This document shows, in pieces, positions 39,354 through 49,298 of a stretch of DNA of 64,000 bases. Made by a program: the position numbers and the translations under genes. Source of the stretch: Actimicrobium sp. CCC2.4. GTDB lineage: Bacteria; Pseudomonadota; Gammaproteobacteria; Burkholderiales; Burkholderiaceae_D. The stretch is from NCBI RefSeq assembly GCF_034347385.1, contig NZ_CP133777.1, positions 1,426,001 to 1,490,000 on the forward strand, written 5' to 3'. Under the pieces are notes generated by a model. The model saw only the letters and a program-made list of their open reading frames with translations, was not told the origin of the DNA and ran no database searches. Each line of letters begins with the position of its first letter. Position 1 is the first letter of the stretch.

Positions 39354-39517
39354 GATTTTTTTCCTGGAATGAGTGAGTGGGCGGGTAAAAACGCGTGACG
39401 ATTGTAGCAGGCCGTACCGGTGCAGCGCCGGATGCAGGATGAAACACATGACTGCTACCAGTGCCTTGGCCGAAGCGGTAAAATGCGGATCGTTCCAACC
39501 CTCTTCAAGTGGTATTC

Positions 39518-40483
39518 ATGCTTCGTCATTTAGGTAGTGCTTGCGCGGTCCTGGTCGCGCTGTGGAGTGCAGCGCCAGTTCACGCCACCGTCGTGGTGGT
39601 TCTTAATTCTCGTGATGCAACGGTAAGCCTGATTGATCAGGACACTTTCAAGGTCACCGATACCTTTTCGGTGGGCAAGGAACCACATCATCTGATGGCG
39701 ACGCCCGATAACAAATCGCTGATCGTGGCCAGTGCCGCCGGCGATGAGCTGGTCTTCCTGGATCCCGCCACCGGAGAGATCCAGCGCCGCGTCAAGAATA
39801 TCGCTGACCCGTACCAGATTGGTTTTTCTCCGGATCAGAAATGGTTTGTCGCCAATGCGCTGCGGCTCGATCGCGTCGACATTTATCGCTATGACGGCAA
39901 GGACATGACGTTGGCCAAGCGTGTGCCGCTGCCCAAGCTGCCCAGTCATATGGCCTTCACCGCTGACAGCAGCACCGTGTTCATTACCCAGCAAGGTAGC
40001 GACGAGATCAGCGCGATTGATCTGGCCACCCAGACCATCAAATGGACTATGCCGGTTGGCAAGCTGCCCGCCGGTATCACGCTCACTCCCGATGACAAAT
40101 ATCTGATGGTGGGCATCATGGGTAGCGACGTGGTGGAAGTCATCGACTGGCGCACGCAAAAGGTCGTCAAGCGCATCAAGGCCGGTGCCGGAACGCACAA
40201 TTTCCATCCGAAGAGCGATGGTCGCCACATGTTTGTCTCGAACCGGGTGTCGAACACGATCAATCTGATCGACATGAAGACGCTCGAAAACGTCGGCACC
40301 ATCAACGTTCCCGGCGGACCGGATTGCATGGAGCTGACCGCCGATGGCAAGACCCTGTGGGTCACGCTGCGCTGGATCAAGAAAGTGGCCGTGATCGACG
40401 TCGCCAGCCGCAAGGTCATCAAGCTGATTCCGGTCGGTCGTTCGCCGCATGGCGTGTATTTCATCAACCGTGCAGCCAGCTGA
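39518..40483 (+). CDS. YVTN-type beta-propeller repeat protein, exported
   Basis: The 321-residue protein has a signal peptide (residues 1-23, APVHA) and repeated blades of the YVTN/SMP30-like kind: LNSRDATVSLIDQDTFKVTDTFSVG, PDNKSLIVASAAGDELVFLDPATGEI and similar units about 42 residues apart. These proteins sit in the periplasm or surface and often accompany cytochromes or polysaccharide genes. The next gene, a deacetylase, follows after 19 bases and is likely co-transcribed. Confidence 0.88.
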   Translation: MLRHLGSACAVLVALWSAAPVHATVVVVLNSRDATVSLIDQDTFKVTDTFSVGKEPHHLMATPDNKSLIVASAAGDELVFLDPATGEIQRRVKNIADPYQIGFSPDQKWFVANALRLDRVDIYRYDGKDMTLAKRVPLPKLPSHMAFTADSSTVFITQQGSDEISAIDLATQTIKWTMPVGKLPAGITLTPDDKYLMVGIMGSDVVEVIDWRTQKVVKRIKAGAGTHNFHPKSDGRHMFVSNRVSNTINLIDMKTLENVGTINVPGGPDCMELTADGKTLWVTLRWIKKVAVIDVASRKVIKLIPVGRSPHGVYFINRAAS

Positions 40484-40502
40484 CCAACGTGGACAAGCGC
40501 GC

Positions 40503-41315
40503 ATGACCATGATGACTTTTCCTGCCGGCCCGATGCGACTGGCGTGCCTGTTGCTGGCATGGACTGTCGCCGGCAATGTGGCAGTTGCGGCGCCCGCCGC
40601 TTGCAAGGGCACCATTTACCTGACCTTCGACACGGGCAGCCAGTCGCAAGCCACGCTGATCGCCGACACGCTGCGGCGGCACCATGCCAAAGCGACGTTC
40701 TTTCTGGCCAACGAAAAAACCGTCAACGGCGACTTCTCGCTGGACCCGTCGTGGGCTCCGTACTGGAAAGCGCTGGTCGCCGAAGGCCATGCCTTCGGCA
40801 CGCATACCTTTGACCATGTGTATGTCCAGCGCGATCTGCCCGATGGCAGGATCGAAATGAAACCGCAATTTGGCGCCCAGGCAGGCAAGAAAGTCGCCTG
40901 GACCAGCCAGCAGGTTTGCGATGAACTCAAGCGGGTAGCAACGCGCTTTCATGCGCTGACCGGTGCCACGCTCGACCCGCTGTGGCGCGCGCCCGGCGGC
41001 AAGCTGACACCGCAGTTGCGGGCCGCCGGCGCAGCCTGCGGCTATGCCCATGTCGGCTGGGCACCGGCCGGTTTTTCCGGTGATGAATTGCCGAGCCAGA
41101 CCTGGTCGAATGCGAAGCTATTGCAAAAAACACTGGCCGGCCTGAAGGACGGCGATATCGTCATGGCGCACCTCGGCATCTGGTCGCGCAAAGACCCGTG
41201 GGCACCGGCCGTGCTCGAACCCCTGCTGAGCGGGCTGGAGCAAAAAGGTTTTTGCTTTGCGACCTTGCGCGACCATCCTGATTACCGGCAGCACATTGCG
41301 GAGCAACGTCGATGA
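40503..41315 (+). CDS. Polysaccharide deacetylase (NodB-homology) family protein, exported
   Basis: The 270-residue protein has a signal peptide (about residues 1-27) and the NodB core. Motif 1 is LTFDTGSQ, with Thr where most members have the metal-binding second Asp of TFDDG. Motif 2 is GTHTFDH, with both His ligands. A later RAPGGK and the conserved HLGIW segment fit motifs 3 to 5. Metal coordination could be altered; PdaA also departs from TFDDG. It overlaps the next gene by four bases. Confidence 0.85.
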   Translation: MTMMTFPAGPMRLACLLLAWTVAGNVAVAAPAACKGTIYLTFDTGSQSQATLIADTLRRHHAKATFFLANEKTVNGDFSLDPSWAPYWKALVAEGHAFGTHTFDHVYVQRDLPDGRIEMKPQFGAQAGKKVAWTSQQVCDELKRVATRFHALTGATLDPLWRAPGGKLTPQLRAAGAACGYAHVGWAPAGFSGDELPSQTWSNAKLLQKTLAGLKDGDIVMAHLGIWSRKDPWAPAVLEPLLSGLEQKGFCFATLRDHPDYRQHIAEQRR

Positions 41316-42295
41316 TTGCGTTCCTGGTCGATCTGTTCGGACAAGTTCAAGGCTGGTTGTTCCAGAGCGTGATCGAGCCCTTCATTTACCTGACCGGCCT
41401 CGGCGAATTTACCGAGCAAGCCTTCGAAGGCACCGAATGGCTGCTCATCGGCGTGTGCGAAATCATCTTGCTGTTCGTCCTGTTGCGACCGCTCGAAGCA
41501 CTATTGCCGGCGCAGGTGATCACCGACAAGCGGGCGCGCCGCATCGATTTTCTGTACACCGCCATCCATCGCCTCGGCGCGTTTACGGTCGCGGTGTTCT
41601 TCGTGCTTGATCCGCTGATCGATCACCTGACCGGCGCGCTGCATCTCGAAGGCGTGCGTCCGTTTAATCTCGACGACCTCTGGCCCGGTGTGACCGATCT
41701 GCCGCTGGTGACCTTCCTGCTGTACCTGTTCGTGCTGGACTTTTTCGATTACTGGTATCACCGCGGCTCGCACCAGATCAACTGGTGGTGGGGGCTGCAC
41801 GGCCTGCATCACAGCCAGCAGGACATGAACCTGTGGAGCGACAACCGCAACCACCTGCTCGATGATTTCATGCGCGATATTTACATGGCCGTCATTGCGC
41901 TGGCCATTGGCGTGCCGCCCGGTCAATACGTGTTGCTGGTGGCGGCATCGCGCATCCTGCAAAGCCTGCAGCATGCCAACGTCAAGCTGTATTTCGGCTG
42001 GCTCGGCGAACGGCTGCTGGTGTCGCCGCGCTACCACCGCGTCCATCATGGCATCGGTATCGGCCACGAGAGCTACGGCAAAGGCTCGCTGGGCGGCCAT
42101 AATTTTGCCGTGCTGTTCCCGCTCTGGGACATCGTTTTCCGGACCGCGAACTTCAGCGAGAGCTTCGGTCCTACCGGCATCCGCGATCAGCTTCCAGCGC
42201 CGCTCGGCAGCGGCCGCGACTATGGCCGCGGCTTCTGGGCGCAGCAATGGCTGGGCCTCAAGCGCATGACCGGCTTCGACAAGCACCGCTCCTGA
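41312..42295 (+). CDS. Sterol desaturase / fatty acid hydroxylase family membrane protein
   Basis: The 327-residue protein has several membrane segments and the histidine clusters of this family: YWYHRGSHQINWWWGLHGLHHSQQ, DNRNH and YHRVHHG. These bind a di-iron centre that hydroxylates or desaturates lipids. It overlaps its neighbours on both sides (ATGA; TGATG), so it belongs to one operon with the deacetylase and the EI24 protein. Confidence 0.9.
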   Translation: MIAFLVDLFGQVQGWLFQSVIEPFIYLTGLGEFTEQAFEGTEWLLIGVCEIILLFVLLRPLEALLPAQVITDKRARRIDFLYTAIHRLGAFTVAVFFVLDPLIDHLTGALHLEGVRPFNLDDLWPGVTDLPLVTFLLYLFVLDFFDYWYHRGSHQINWWWGLHGLHHSQQDMNLWSDNRNHLLDDFMRDIYMAVIALAIGVPPGQYVLLVAASRILQSLQHANVKLYFGWLGERLLVSPRYHRVHHGIGIGHESYGKGSLGGHNFAVLFPLWDIVFRTANFSESFGPTGIRDQLPAPLGSGRDYGRGFWAQQWLGLKRMTGFDKHRS

Positions 42296-43116
42296 TGTCG
42301 CCTGTACTCGCTGCTTTTTTTCGCGCGGTCTGGTCGCAACTGCATGCGCGCATGCTGCTGCTGACATTGATGCCGTTCCTGTTGTCGGTGCTGATCTGGG
42401 GTGTCGTGCTGTGGCTCGGTTTCCAGCCGCTGATCGACTGGATCCATGGCTGGTTTCTTGATAACGATGGCTTTCGCATCGTCGGTGACGTGCTTGGCTG
42501 GTTCGGTCTGGGCGCGATCAAGGCGGTCATCGTGCCGCTGCTGGCGATGTGGGTGTTGCTGCCGCTGATGATACTGACTGCGCTGGTATTCATCGGTACG
42601 CTAGCCATGCCGGCCATCGTCAGGCATGTTGCCAGCCGGCGTTTTCCAACGCTCGAACAGCGCGGTAGCGGTTCCCTCCTCGGCAGTCTCTGGATTGCCT
42701 TCACGTCCTTCGTCATCTTCCTGCTGCTGTGGCTGGTCACGCTGCCGTTGTCGGCGCTGCCACCGCTGGGATTTCTGGTGCAGCCGCTGTTGTGGGGCTG
42801 GCTGACCTATCGGGTACTGGCGTACGATGCGCTCTCGGTGCATGCGGACACCCTTGAGTTGCACGCCATCTTGCGCCAGCATAAATGGCCGTTGCTGGTG
42901 ATAGGCGCGATTGCCGGCGCGCTCGGCGCGATGCCTACCTTGCTCTGGCTGGGCGGCGCGCTGTCGGTGGTGTTCTTTCCGCTGCTGGCGGCGCTGTCGA
43001 TCTGGCTGTACGTGCTGGTGTTCATCTTTACCGGACTCTGGTTCGAGCATTACTGCCTGGCGGCGCTGACGCGATACCGCCTCGCCAATCCCCCAACAAA
43101 TTCCCAACCGGACTGA
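42295..43116 (+). CDS. EI24-domain (CysZ-like) membrane protein
   Basis: The 273-residue protein has about six hydrophobic segments and the EI24 arrangement, including LPLMILTALVFIGTLAMPAIV and FLVQPLLWGWLTYRVLAYDAL. Related CysZ proteins transport sulfate, but many EI24 members have no known substrate. Its ATG at 42295 overlaps the stop of the preceding gene. Confidence 0.85.
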   Translation: MSPVLAAFFRAVWSQLHARMLLLTLMPFLLSVLIWGVVLWLGFQPLIDWIHGWFLDNDGFRIVGDVLGWFGLGAIKAVIVPLLAMWVLLPLMILTALVFIGTLAMPAIVRHVASRRFPTLEQRGSGSLLGSLWIAFTSFVIFLLLWLVTLPLSALPPLGFLVQPLLWGWLTYRVLAYDALSVHADTLELHAILRQHKWPLLVIGAIAGALGAMPTLLWLGGALSVVFFPLLAALSIWLYVLVFIFTGLWFEHYCLAALTRYRLANPPTNSQPD

Positions 43117-43120
43117 CACC

Positions 43121-43948
43121 ATGGCCATCGGACTCATCATCATCGGCGACGAAATCCTTTCCGGAAAACGCGCCGACAAGCATTTCCCCAAAGTCGTCGC
43201 CTTGCTCGCGGCGCGTGGCCTGCAACTCGGCTGGGCTGAATACGTCGGCGACGAGCGCGCCCGCATCACCGCCACGCTGGCCCGCACGATGGCCACCGGC
43301 GACATCGTGTTCTCATGCGGCGGTATCGGCGCGACACCGGATGACCACACGCGCCAATGCGCGGCGGCTGCCTTCGGTACGCCGCTGGTGCAGCATCCGG
43401 AAGCCAAGGCCTTGATCGAAGGCCGGATGATCGAGATGGCACGCGAAAGCGGCACCGAACTCAAGCTGTCTGCGCCGGAAAATCTGCATCGGCTGCATAT
43501 GGGCGAATTCCCGGCGGGTTCGTCCATCATCCCGAACCCGTTCAACAAGATCCCCGGTTTTTCATTGCTGACCGGCGATGGCGGCGCGCATTATTTCGTG
43601 CCGGGTTTTCCGGTAATGGCGTGGCCGATGATCGAATGGGTACTCGATACCCACTACAGCCACCTGTTCCATCAAGTGCCGCGCCTCGAAAAAGCCGCGC
43701 TGGTGTATGGCTCGATGGAGTCGACGTTGACGCCGCTGATGGAGCAGATTGAAGCGCAATATCCGCTGGTGAAAGTGTTCAGCTTGCCCAGCGTCGGCGA
43801 TGCCGAAACGCGGCGGCATATCGAGCTGGGCGTGAAGGGCGAGCCGGCGCAGGCAATCGCCGCCTTCGATCAGATGATGGCAACACTCGACCGGATGGCA
43901 GTCGAGTATGTTTTGCTCACGATTCCATCAAGCCTTCCCGCCGGATAA
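43121..43948 (+). CDS. MoCF-domain protein (CinA N-terminal / molybdopterin-binding)
   Basis: The 275-residue protein has the CinA/MoCF domain: [42 protein letters not shown], and [18 protein letters not shown]. The C-terminal CinA nicotinamide deamidase domain is absent, so this is the short form. It could be a molybdopterin-binding or ADP-ribose-processing enzyme. Its 3' end overlaps ureG by 32 bases in convergent orientation. Confidence 0.87.
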   Translation: MAIGLIIIGDEILSGKRADKHFPKVVALLAARGLQLGWAEYVGDERARITATLARTMATGDIVFSCGGIGATPDDHTRQCAAAAFGTPLVQHPEAKALIEGRMIEMARESGTELKLSAPENLHRLHMGEFPAGSSIIPNPFNKIPGFSLLTGDGGAHYFVPGFPVMAWPMIEWVLDTHYSHLFHQVPRLEKAALVYGSMESTLTPLMEQIEAQYPLVKVFSLPSVGDAETRRHIELGVKGEPAQAIAAFDQMMATLDRMAVEYVLLTIPSSLPAG

Positions 43949-44531
43949 ATTCAATCACCTTCTCGACCCCATCGCCGCTGCGTAAATTGGTGAACACGAA
44001 CGGCCGTTCGCCACGCATGCGTTTGGCGTCGGTGGCCATCACGTCGAGGCTGGCGCCGACATACGGTGCGAGGTCGGTCTTGTTGATGATGAGCAAATCC
44101 GAGCGTGTGATGCCGGGGCCACCCTTGCGCGGGATTTTCTCGCCGCCGGCAACATCGATGACGTAGATCGTCAGGTCGGACAATTCCGGGCTGAAAGTGG
44201 CGGCCAGGTTGTCGCCGCCGGATTCGATCAGGATCAGGTCGAGGTCGGGGAATTCGGCGCTCATGCGGGCGATGGCTTCGAGGTTGATCGACGCATCTTC
44301 GCGAATCGCAGTGTGCGGGCAGCCGCCGGTTTCGACACCCATCAGCCGTTCTGCCGGCAGCGCATCAGCACGCAGCAGGATCTCCATGTCTTCCTTGGTA
44401 TAGATGTCATTGGTGATGACGGCCATGTCGTACTGGTCGCGCATGCGTTTGCACAGCAGTTCGCACAACGCCGTTTTGCCGGAGCCGACCGGGCCGCCGA
44501 TGCCGACGCGTAGAGGATTGGAAGTTGTCAT
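43917..44531 (-). CDS. ureG: Urease accessory GTPase UreG
   Basis: The 204-residue protein has the P-loop [27 protein letters not shown], the metal motif [13 protein letters not shown] and [10 protein letters not shown]. It hydrolyses GTP during nickel insertion, acting with UreD, UreE and UreF. ATG 44531 is chosen. It is separated from ureF by a 150-base gap containing a REP-like hairpin, unlike the tight packing of the other ure genes. Confidence 0.97.
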   Translation of the reverse strand: MTTSNPLRVGIGGPVGSGKTALCELLCKRMRDQYDMAVITNDIYTKEDMEILLRADALPAERLMGVETGGCPHTAIREDASINLEAIARMSAEFPDLDLILIESGGDNLAATFSPELSDLTIYVIDVAGGEKIPRKGGPGITRSDLLIINKTDLAPYVGASLDVMATDAKRMRGERPFVFTNLRSGDGVEKVIEFIRREGLMES

Positions 44532-44589
44532 GGTCAATTCAAGGTAGGTTGATAGGACATCGGTAGTGGCGACGGTGATTGGTGCATTT

Positions 44590-44616
44590 GGTGCAATGCC
44601 CTTCGGTTATTGCACC
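44590..44616. repeat. REP-like hairpin between ureF and ureG
   Basis: GGTGCAAT, core GCCCTTCGGTT, ATTGCACC. Flanking GGTGCATTTG is also found before the 23228 copy. It lies in the transcribed gap between ureF and ureG. Confidence 0.85.
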
Positions 44617-44681
44617 CTACGCGATGGTTTGAAAATGGTTCTCCGTCGTTGGTGCAAACGGATGAACGGGTAATGTCACGC

Positions 44682-45362
44682 TCAAGACCGGTACAACCGG
44701 CTGTACTGCACCTCATGCCGCATCGACAATAAGGACAAGCCCGGCGACCAGCTCGACATATCCTCGTCGGCAAGCGTGCTGGCGACCGAAGCAGCCAGCG
44801 CCAGCTCCGGCTGCAACGACAACAGCAAACGCTGTCCCGCCACTTGCCCGAGCGGCACCGACTTCACGCACACCAGCACCTGGTTCTCGGCCCACGAAAA
44901 CAGCATCCCGAGCAGCGCCGCCGCCGCCGGCACTTTCAGCGCGACTGCCGCATACGCATACGCCGTTGGCAGCGGTATCTCCGCTTGCGCCTGCAACAGC
45001 GCCAGCAAGCCGCCGTCATCGATCTGCAAATCGGTCATCAGCTTGCCCAGCGAATAGCCCATCTGGATCGTCTCGGCACGGAACTCGGCGGTGTCGCGCG
45101 CCGCAATGAATTGCTCGGTCCAGCTCGCGACGGCGACTTCATCACGCGTAGAAAACGCCTGCAGCAAGCGCCACAGCACCGGTGCTTCGAAACGCGCAAC
45201 GACCTGATGCAAGGTGTCGACAATCCATGCACGCGCCATTGCGGCATCGGTCACAAGGCCGCTTTCCATCGCCGCTTCCAGCCCCTGCGAATAGCTGTAC
45301 GCGCCGATCGGCAGCGACGGACTGGCCAGTTGCAGCAAGTGGAGCAGAGCGGTGGCGTGCAT
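44682..45362 (-). CDS. ureF: Urease accessory protein UreF
   Basis: The 226-residue protein has the UreF features SLPIGAYSYSQGLEAA near the N-terminus and a helical body ending LSLLSMRHEVQYSRLYRS. It scaffolds UreD and UreG on the urease apoenzyme. It follows ureE directly, with the stop of ureE abutting its ATG. Confidence 0.96.
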   Translation of the reverse strand: MHATALLHLLQLASPSLPIGAYSYSQGLEAAMESGLVTDAAMARAWIVDTLHQVVARFEAPVLWRLLQAFSTRDEVAVASWTEQFIAARDTAEFRAETIQMGYSLGKLMTDLQIDDGGLLALLQAQAEIPLPTAYAYAAVALKVPAAAALLGMLFSWAENQVLVCVKSVPLGQVAGQRLLLSLQPELALAASVASTLADEDMSSWSPGLSLLSMRHEVQYSRLYRS

Positions 45363-45881
45363 CTATTCTGTCGCCTTGTCCGTGACTTGCGCGGGCCGGT
45401 GAATGCGCTGGCGCAGTGGAACCGGTGCCAGCAAATTGCCATCGTCCCGATGCGCATGTCCGCCGCCATACGCGCCCGATTCCGGCTCGAACGGTGCCAG
45501 CTCCTCGGTCACGTTCGCGCCCAGTCCTTGCAGCATTTCCTTGAGCACCGGATCGGCGCGGATGCGCAAAAAGCCATCGCCGACCTGCGCCTGCGTATGG
45601 CGATTGCCGAGATGAAAAGCGCAGCGCAGCAAGTCATGCGCGGTCGGACAATCGATACGGCAGGTCGCTTCGGCAGCTGCCGTAATCCTGACCACGCGAC
45701 CATCGTCGCCGCGCAGCAAATCACCGTCGCGCAGCACGGTGCCGCGCACGGTGAAGACAGCGACGACTTCGCCGCTGACAAGAGTCGCGCGCAAGCGGCT
45801 TTTTTCGCGCAGTTCGAAAGGCAGGACCAGCTCACCATCGATCTGGTCGGCACGGTCAACACGGGAATTCAGAGTCAGCAT
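45363..45881 (-). CDS. ureE: Urease accessory protein UreE (nickel chaperone)
   Basis: The 172-residue protein has the N-terminal UreE domain (LVLPFELREKSRLRATLVSGEVV) and the metal-binding domain with HLGNRHTQAQVGDGFLRIRADPVLKEML. The C-terminal tail has only a modest His content (GGGHAHRDD), unlike the His-rich tails of some homologues. ATG 45881 is chosen over longer frames to 45977. Confidence 0.95.
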   Translation of the reverse strand: MLTLNSRVDRADQIDGELVLPFELREKSRLRATLVSGEVVAVFTVRGTVLRDGDLLRGDDGRVVRITAAAEATCRIDCPTAHDLLRCAFHLGNRHTQAQVGDGFLRIRADPVLKEMLQGLGANVTEELAPFEPESGAYGGGHAHRDDGNLLAPVPLRQRIHRPAQVTDKATE

Positions 45882-45894
45882 CAGTAGGGTCGAT

Positions 45895-47603
<1,709 letters not shown>

Positions 47604-47607
<4 letters not shown>

Positions 47608-47912
47608 TTCAAGGCTCCCATCACTTTGGCATTGAAGCCATAGACTTCGCGCGCGCCGGCCAGGTCGACCAGTTCGACCGTGCGCTGCTGGCCCGGCTCG
47701 AAACGCACGGCGGTGCCTGCCGCGATATTGAGGCGCATGCCATAGGCCGCGTCGCGATCAAATTGCAGCGCCGGATTGGTCTCGAAAAAATGGAAGTGCG
47801 AACCGACCTGTATCGGCCGGTCGCCGCTGTTGGCGATGACCACGGTGGCCGTGCGGCGCCCGACATTGAGGGTGATCTCGCCCGGTTCGATCAGCATTTC
47901 ACCTGGAATCAT
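47604..47912 (-). CDS. ureB: Urease subunit beta
   Basis: The 102-residue subunit has [33 protein letters not shown] and [18 protein letters not shown]-like features of UreB (here [20 protein letters not shown]). It is separate from ureA, the three-subunit arrangement of most bacteria. It is coupled to ureC by ATGA. Confidence 0.97.
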
Positions 47913-47920
47913 GGCGGCCT

Positions 47921-48223
47921 CTAGGGTATCGGTTGGTGGACCGTGACGAGCTTGGTGCCGTCCGGGAAAGTCGCTTCGACCTGGATGTCGGGGATCATCT
48001 CGGCGATGCCGTCCATCACATCGGCACGGGTCAGGATGCGGGTGCCGGCCGACATCAGTTCGGCCACGGTGCGGCCATCGCGCGCGCCTTCCATGATGGC
48101 CGCGCTGATGAGCGCGATGGCTTCCGGATAGTTCAGTTTTACGCCGCGCGCCATGCGGCGTTCGGCCAGCAGTGCTGCGGTAAAAATGAGCAGCTTGTCT
48201 TTTTCTCGGGGAGTCAGATCCAT
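47921..48223 (-). CDS. ureA: Urease subunit gamma
   Basis: The 100-residue protein is a standard Ure[70 protein letters not shown]. It lies eight bases before ureB and 21 after ureD. Confidence 0.98.
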   Translation of the reverse strand: MDLTPREKDKLLIFTAALLAERRMARGVKLNYPEAIALISAAIMEGARDGRTVAELMSAGTRILTRADVMDGIAEMIPDIQVEATFPDGTKLVTVHQPIP

Positions 48224-48244
48224 GGGTTTGCCTAGGGTAAAAGT

Positions 48245-49093
48245 TCAGGTATTCCAGATGCGCGGCACGACCGCCTCGCGCGCCAGTAGCAGCGGGCGCA
48301 GCGCCTGCCAGGCCTGCATCATCAGGCCTCGCGCGACTTCACTGGAGTCGCCCAGATGGCGCACGACGAGGATGGCTTTCAGTTGCGTGATGCCGACGTG
48401 CGGGCCGAGCCTCTCGCGCAGTGCGGTCAGTGCGCTTGGCGTGAGCGATTTGCCGGCCACCAGCAGCGTCGCGCAGACGGTCTTGCCGGCCAGTCCGAGC
48501 GGACTGTGCATGACGCTGCCGGTTCCCTCGATGCGGCCCTGCTCGAACCAGATCAGCTTGCCGTCGCGGCGTATCGTGCTGTGCTGTGCGATGGTGCCCG
48601 CGTTAAAAGTTTCGCCGGACGCAGTGCGACCAAAGCACAGGATGTCGCAGCCGACATAGGTCGCGTCACCCTGCAGCGTGATGGCGCTGTCGAGGCGCAC
48701 GTGGGCGTTGTTGAAGAAGATGGTTTCCTGCGGCAGCCATTCCAGCGACGCCCCGGCGGCGACGTCGAGGCGCACGGTCTGGCGCGACACATGGCCATTG
48801 GCGCGATACCACTTGGCCGCGCCCGGCGTGCTGATGAAGACCGCCGCATCGCTGCCGACCCGCACCGTGATATCGAGCTGGTCGCCACCGACGACGCCAC
48901 CGGGCGGATGGACGATGACCGCGTGGCAGACCGACGGATGTTCGGGATACAGCGTCTTCTGCACGCGTAACGGCCCGACATGTTCGCGCCCGGTCAGGCG
49001 CGTGGTGCCGGCATCGTTGACGAAGCCGAGCGACAGGCGCGCGTGCCAGTAGCTGCGGGTAGAAGAGGGCGATGAATGGCTGGCGTCGGGCAT
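48245..49093 (-). CDS. ureD: Urease accessory protein UreD
   Basis: The 282-residue protein shows [28 protein letters not shown] and [14 protein letters not shown], all typical of UreD. It binds the apo-urease and channels nickel. Start ATG 49093 was chosen because the family begins shortly before WHARLSLGF; the frame is open to 49252. It is the first gene of the ure operon. Confidence 0.95.
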   Translation of the reverse strand: MPDASHSSPSSTRSYWHARLSLGFVNDAGTTRLTGREHVGPLRVQKTLYPEHPSVCHAVIVHPPGGVVGGDQLDITVRVGSDAAVFISTPGAAKWYRANGHVSRQTVRLDVAAGASLEWLPQETIFFNNAHVRLDSAITLQGDATYVGCDILCFGRTASGETFNAGTIAQHSTIRRDGKLIWFEQGRIEGTGSVMHSPLGLAGKTVCATLLVAGKSLTPSALTALRERLGPHVGITQLKAILVVRHLGDSSEVARGLMMQAWQALRPLLLAREAVVPRIWNT

Positions 49094-49298
49094 GTGGGAA
49101 GTAGGATGGTCGATGCTAATCGTGGGTAGCAGTATATGTGCCAACCGATTGGAGCCGATCACCGCCCTGTTTGCCAATTTCAGGTGCGTGACCGCTTCGC
49201 TCCGGTGCAGCAATTGCGCCTGGCCTGCAATTGCGCACGAACGCTGCGCCATCCATTGTTATGATGACGTTCCTTTTTTCTGCTGCGGCCTGCCATCC

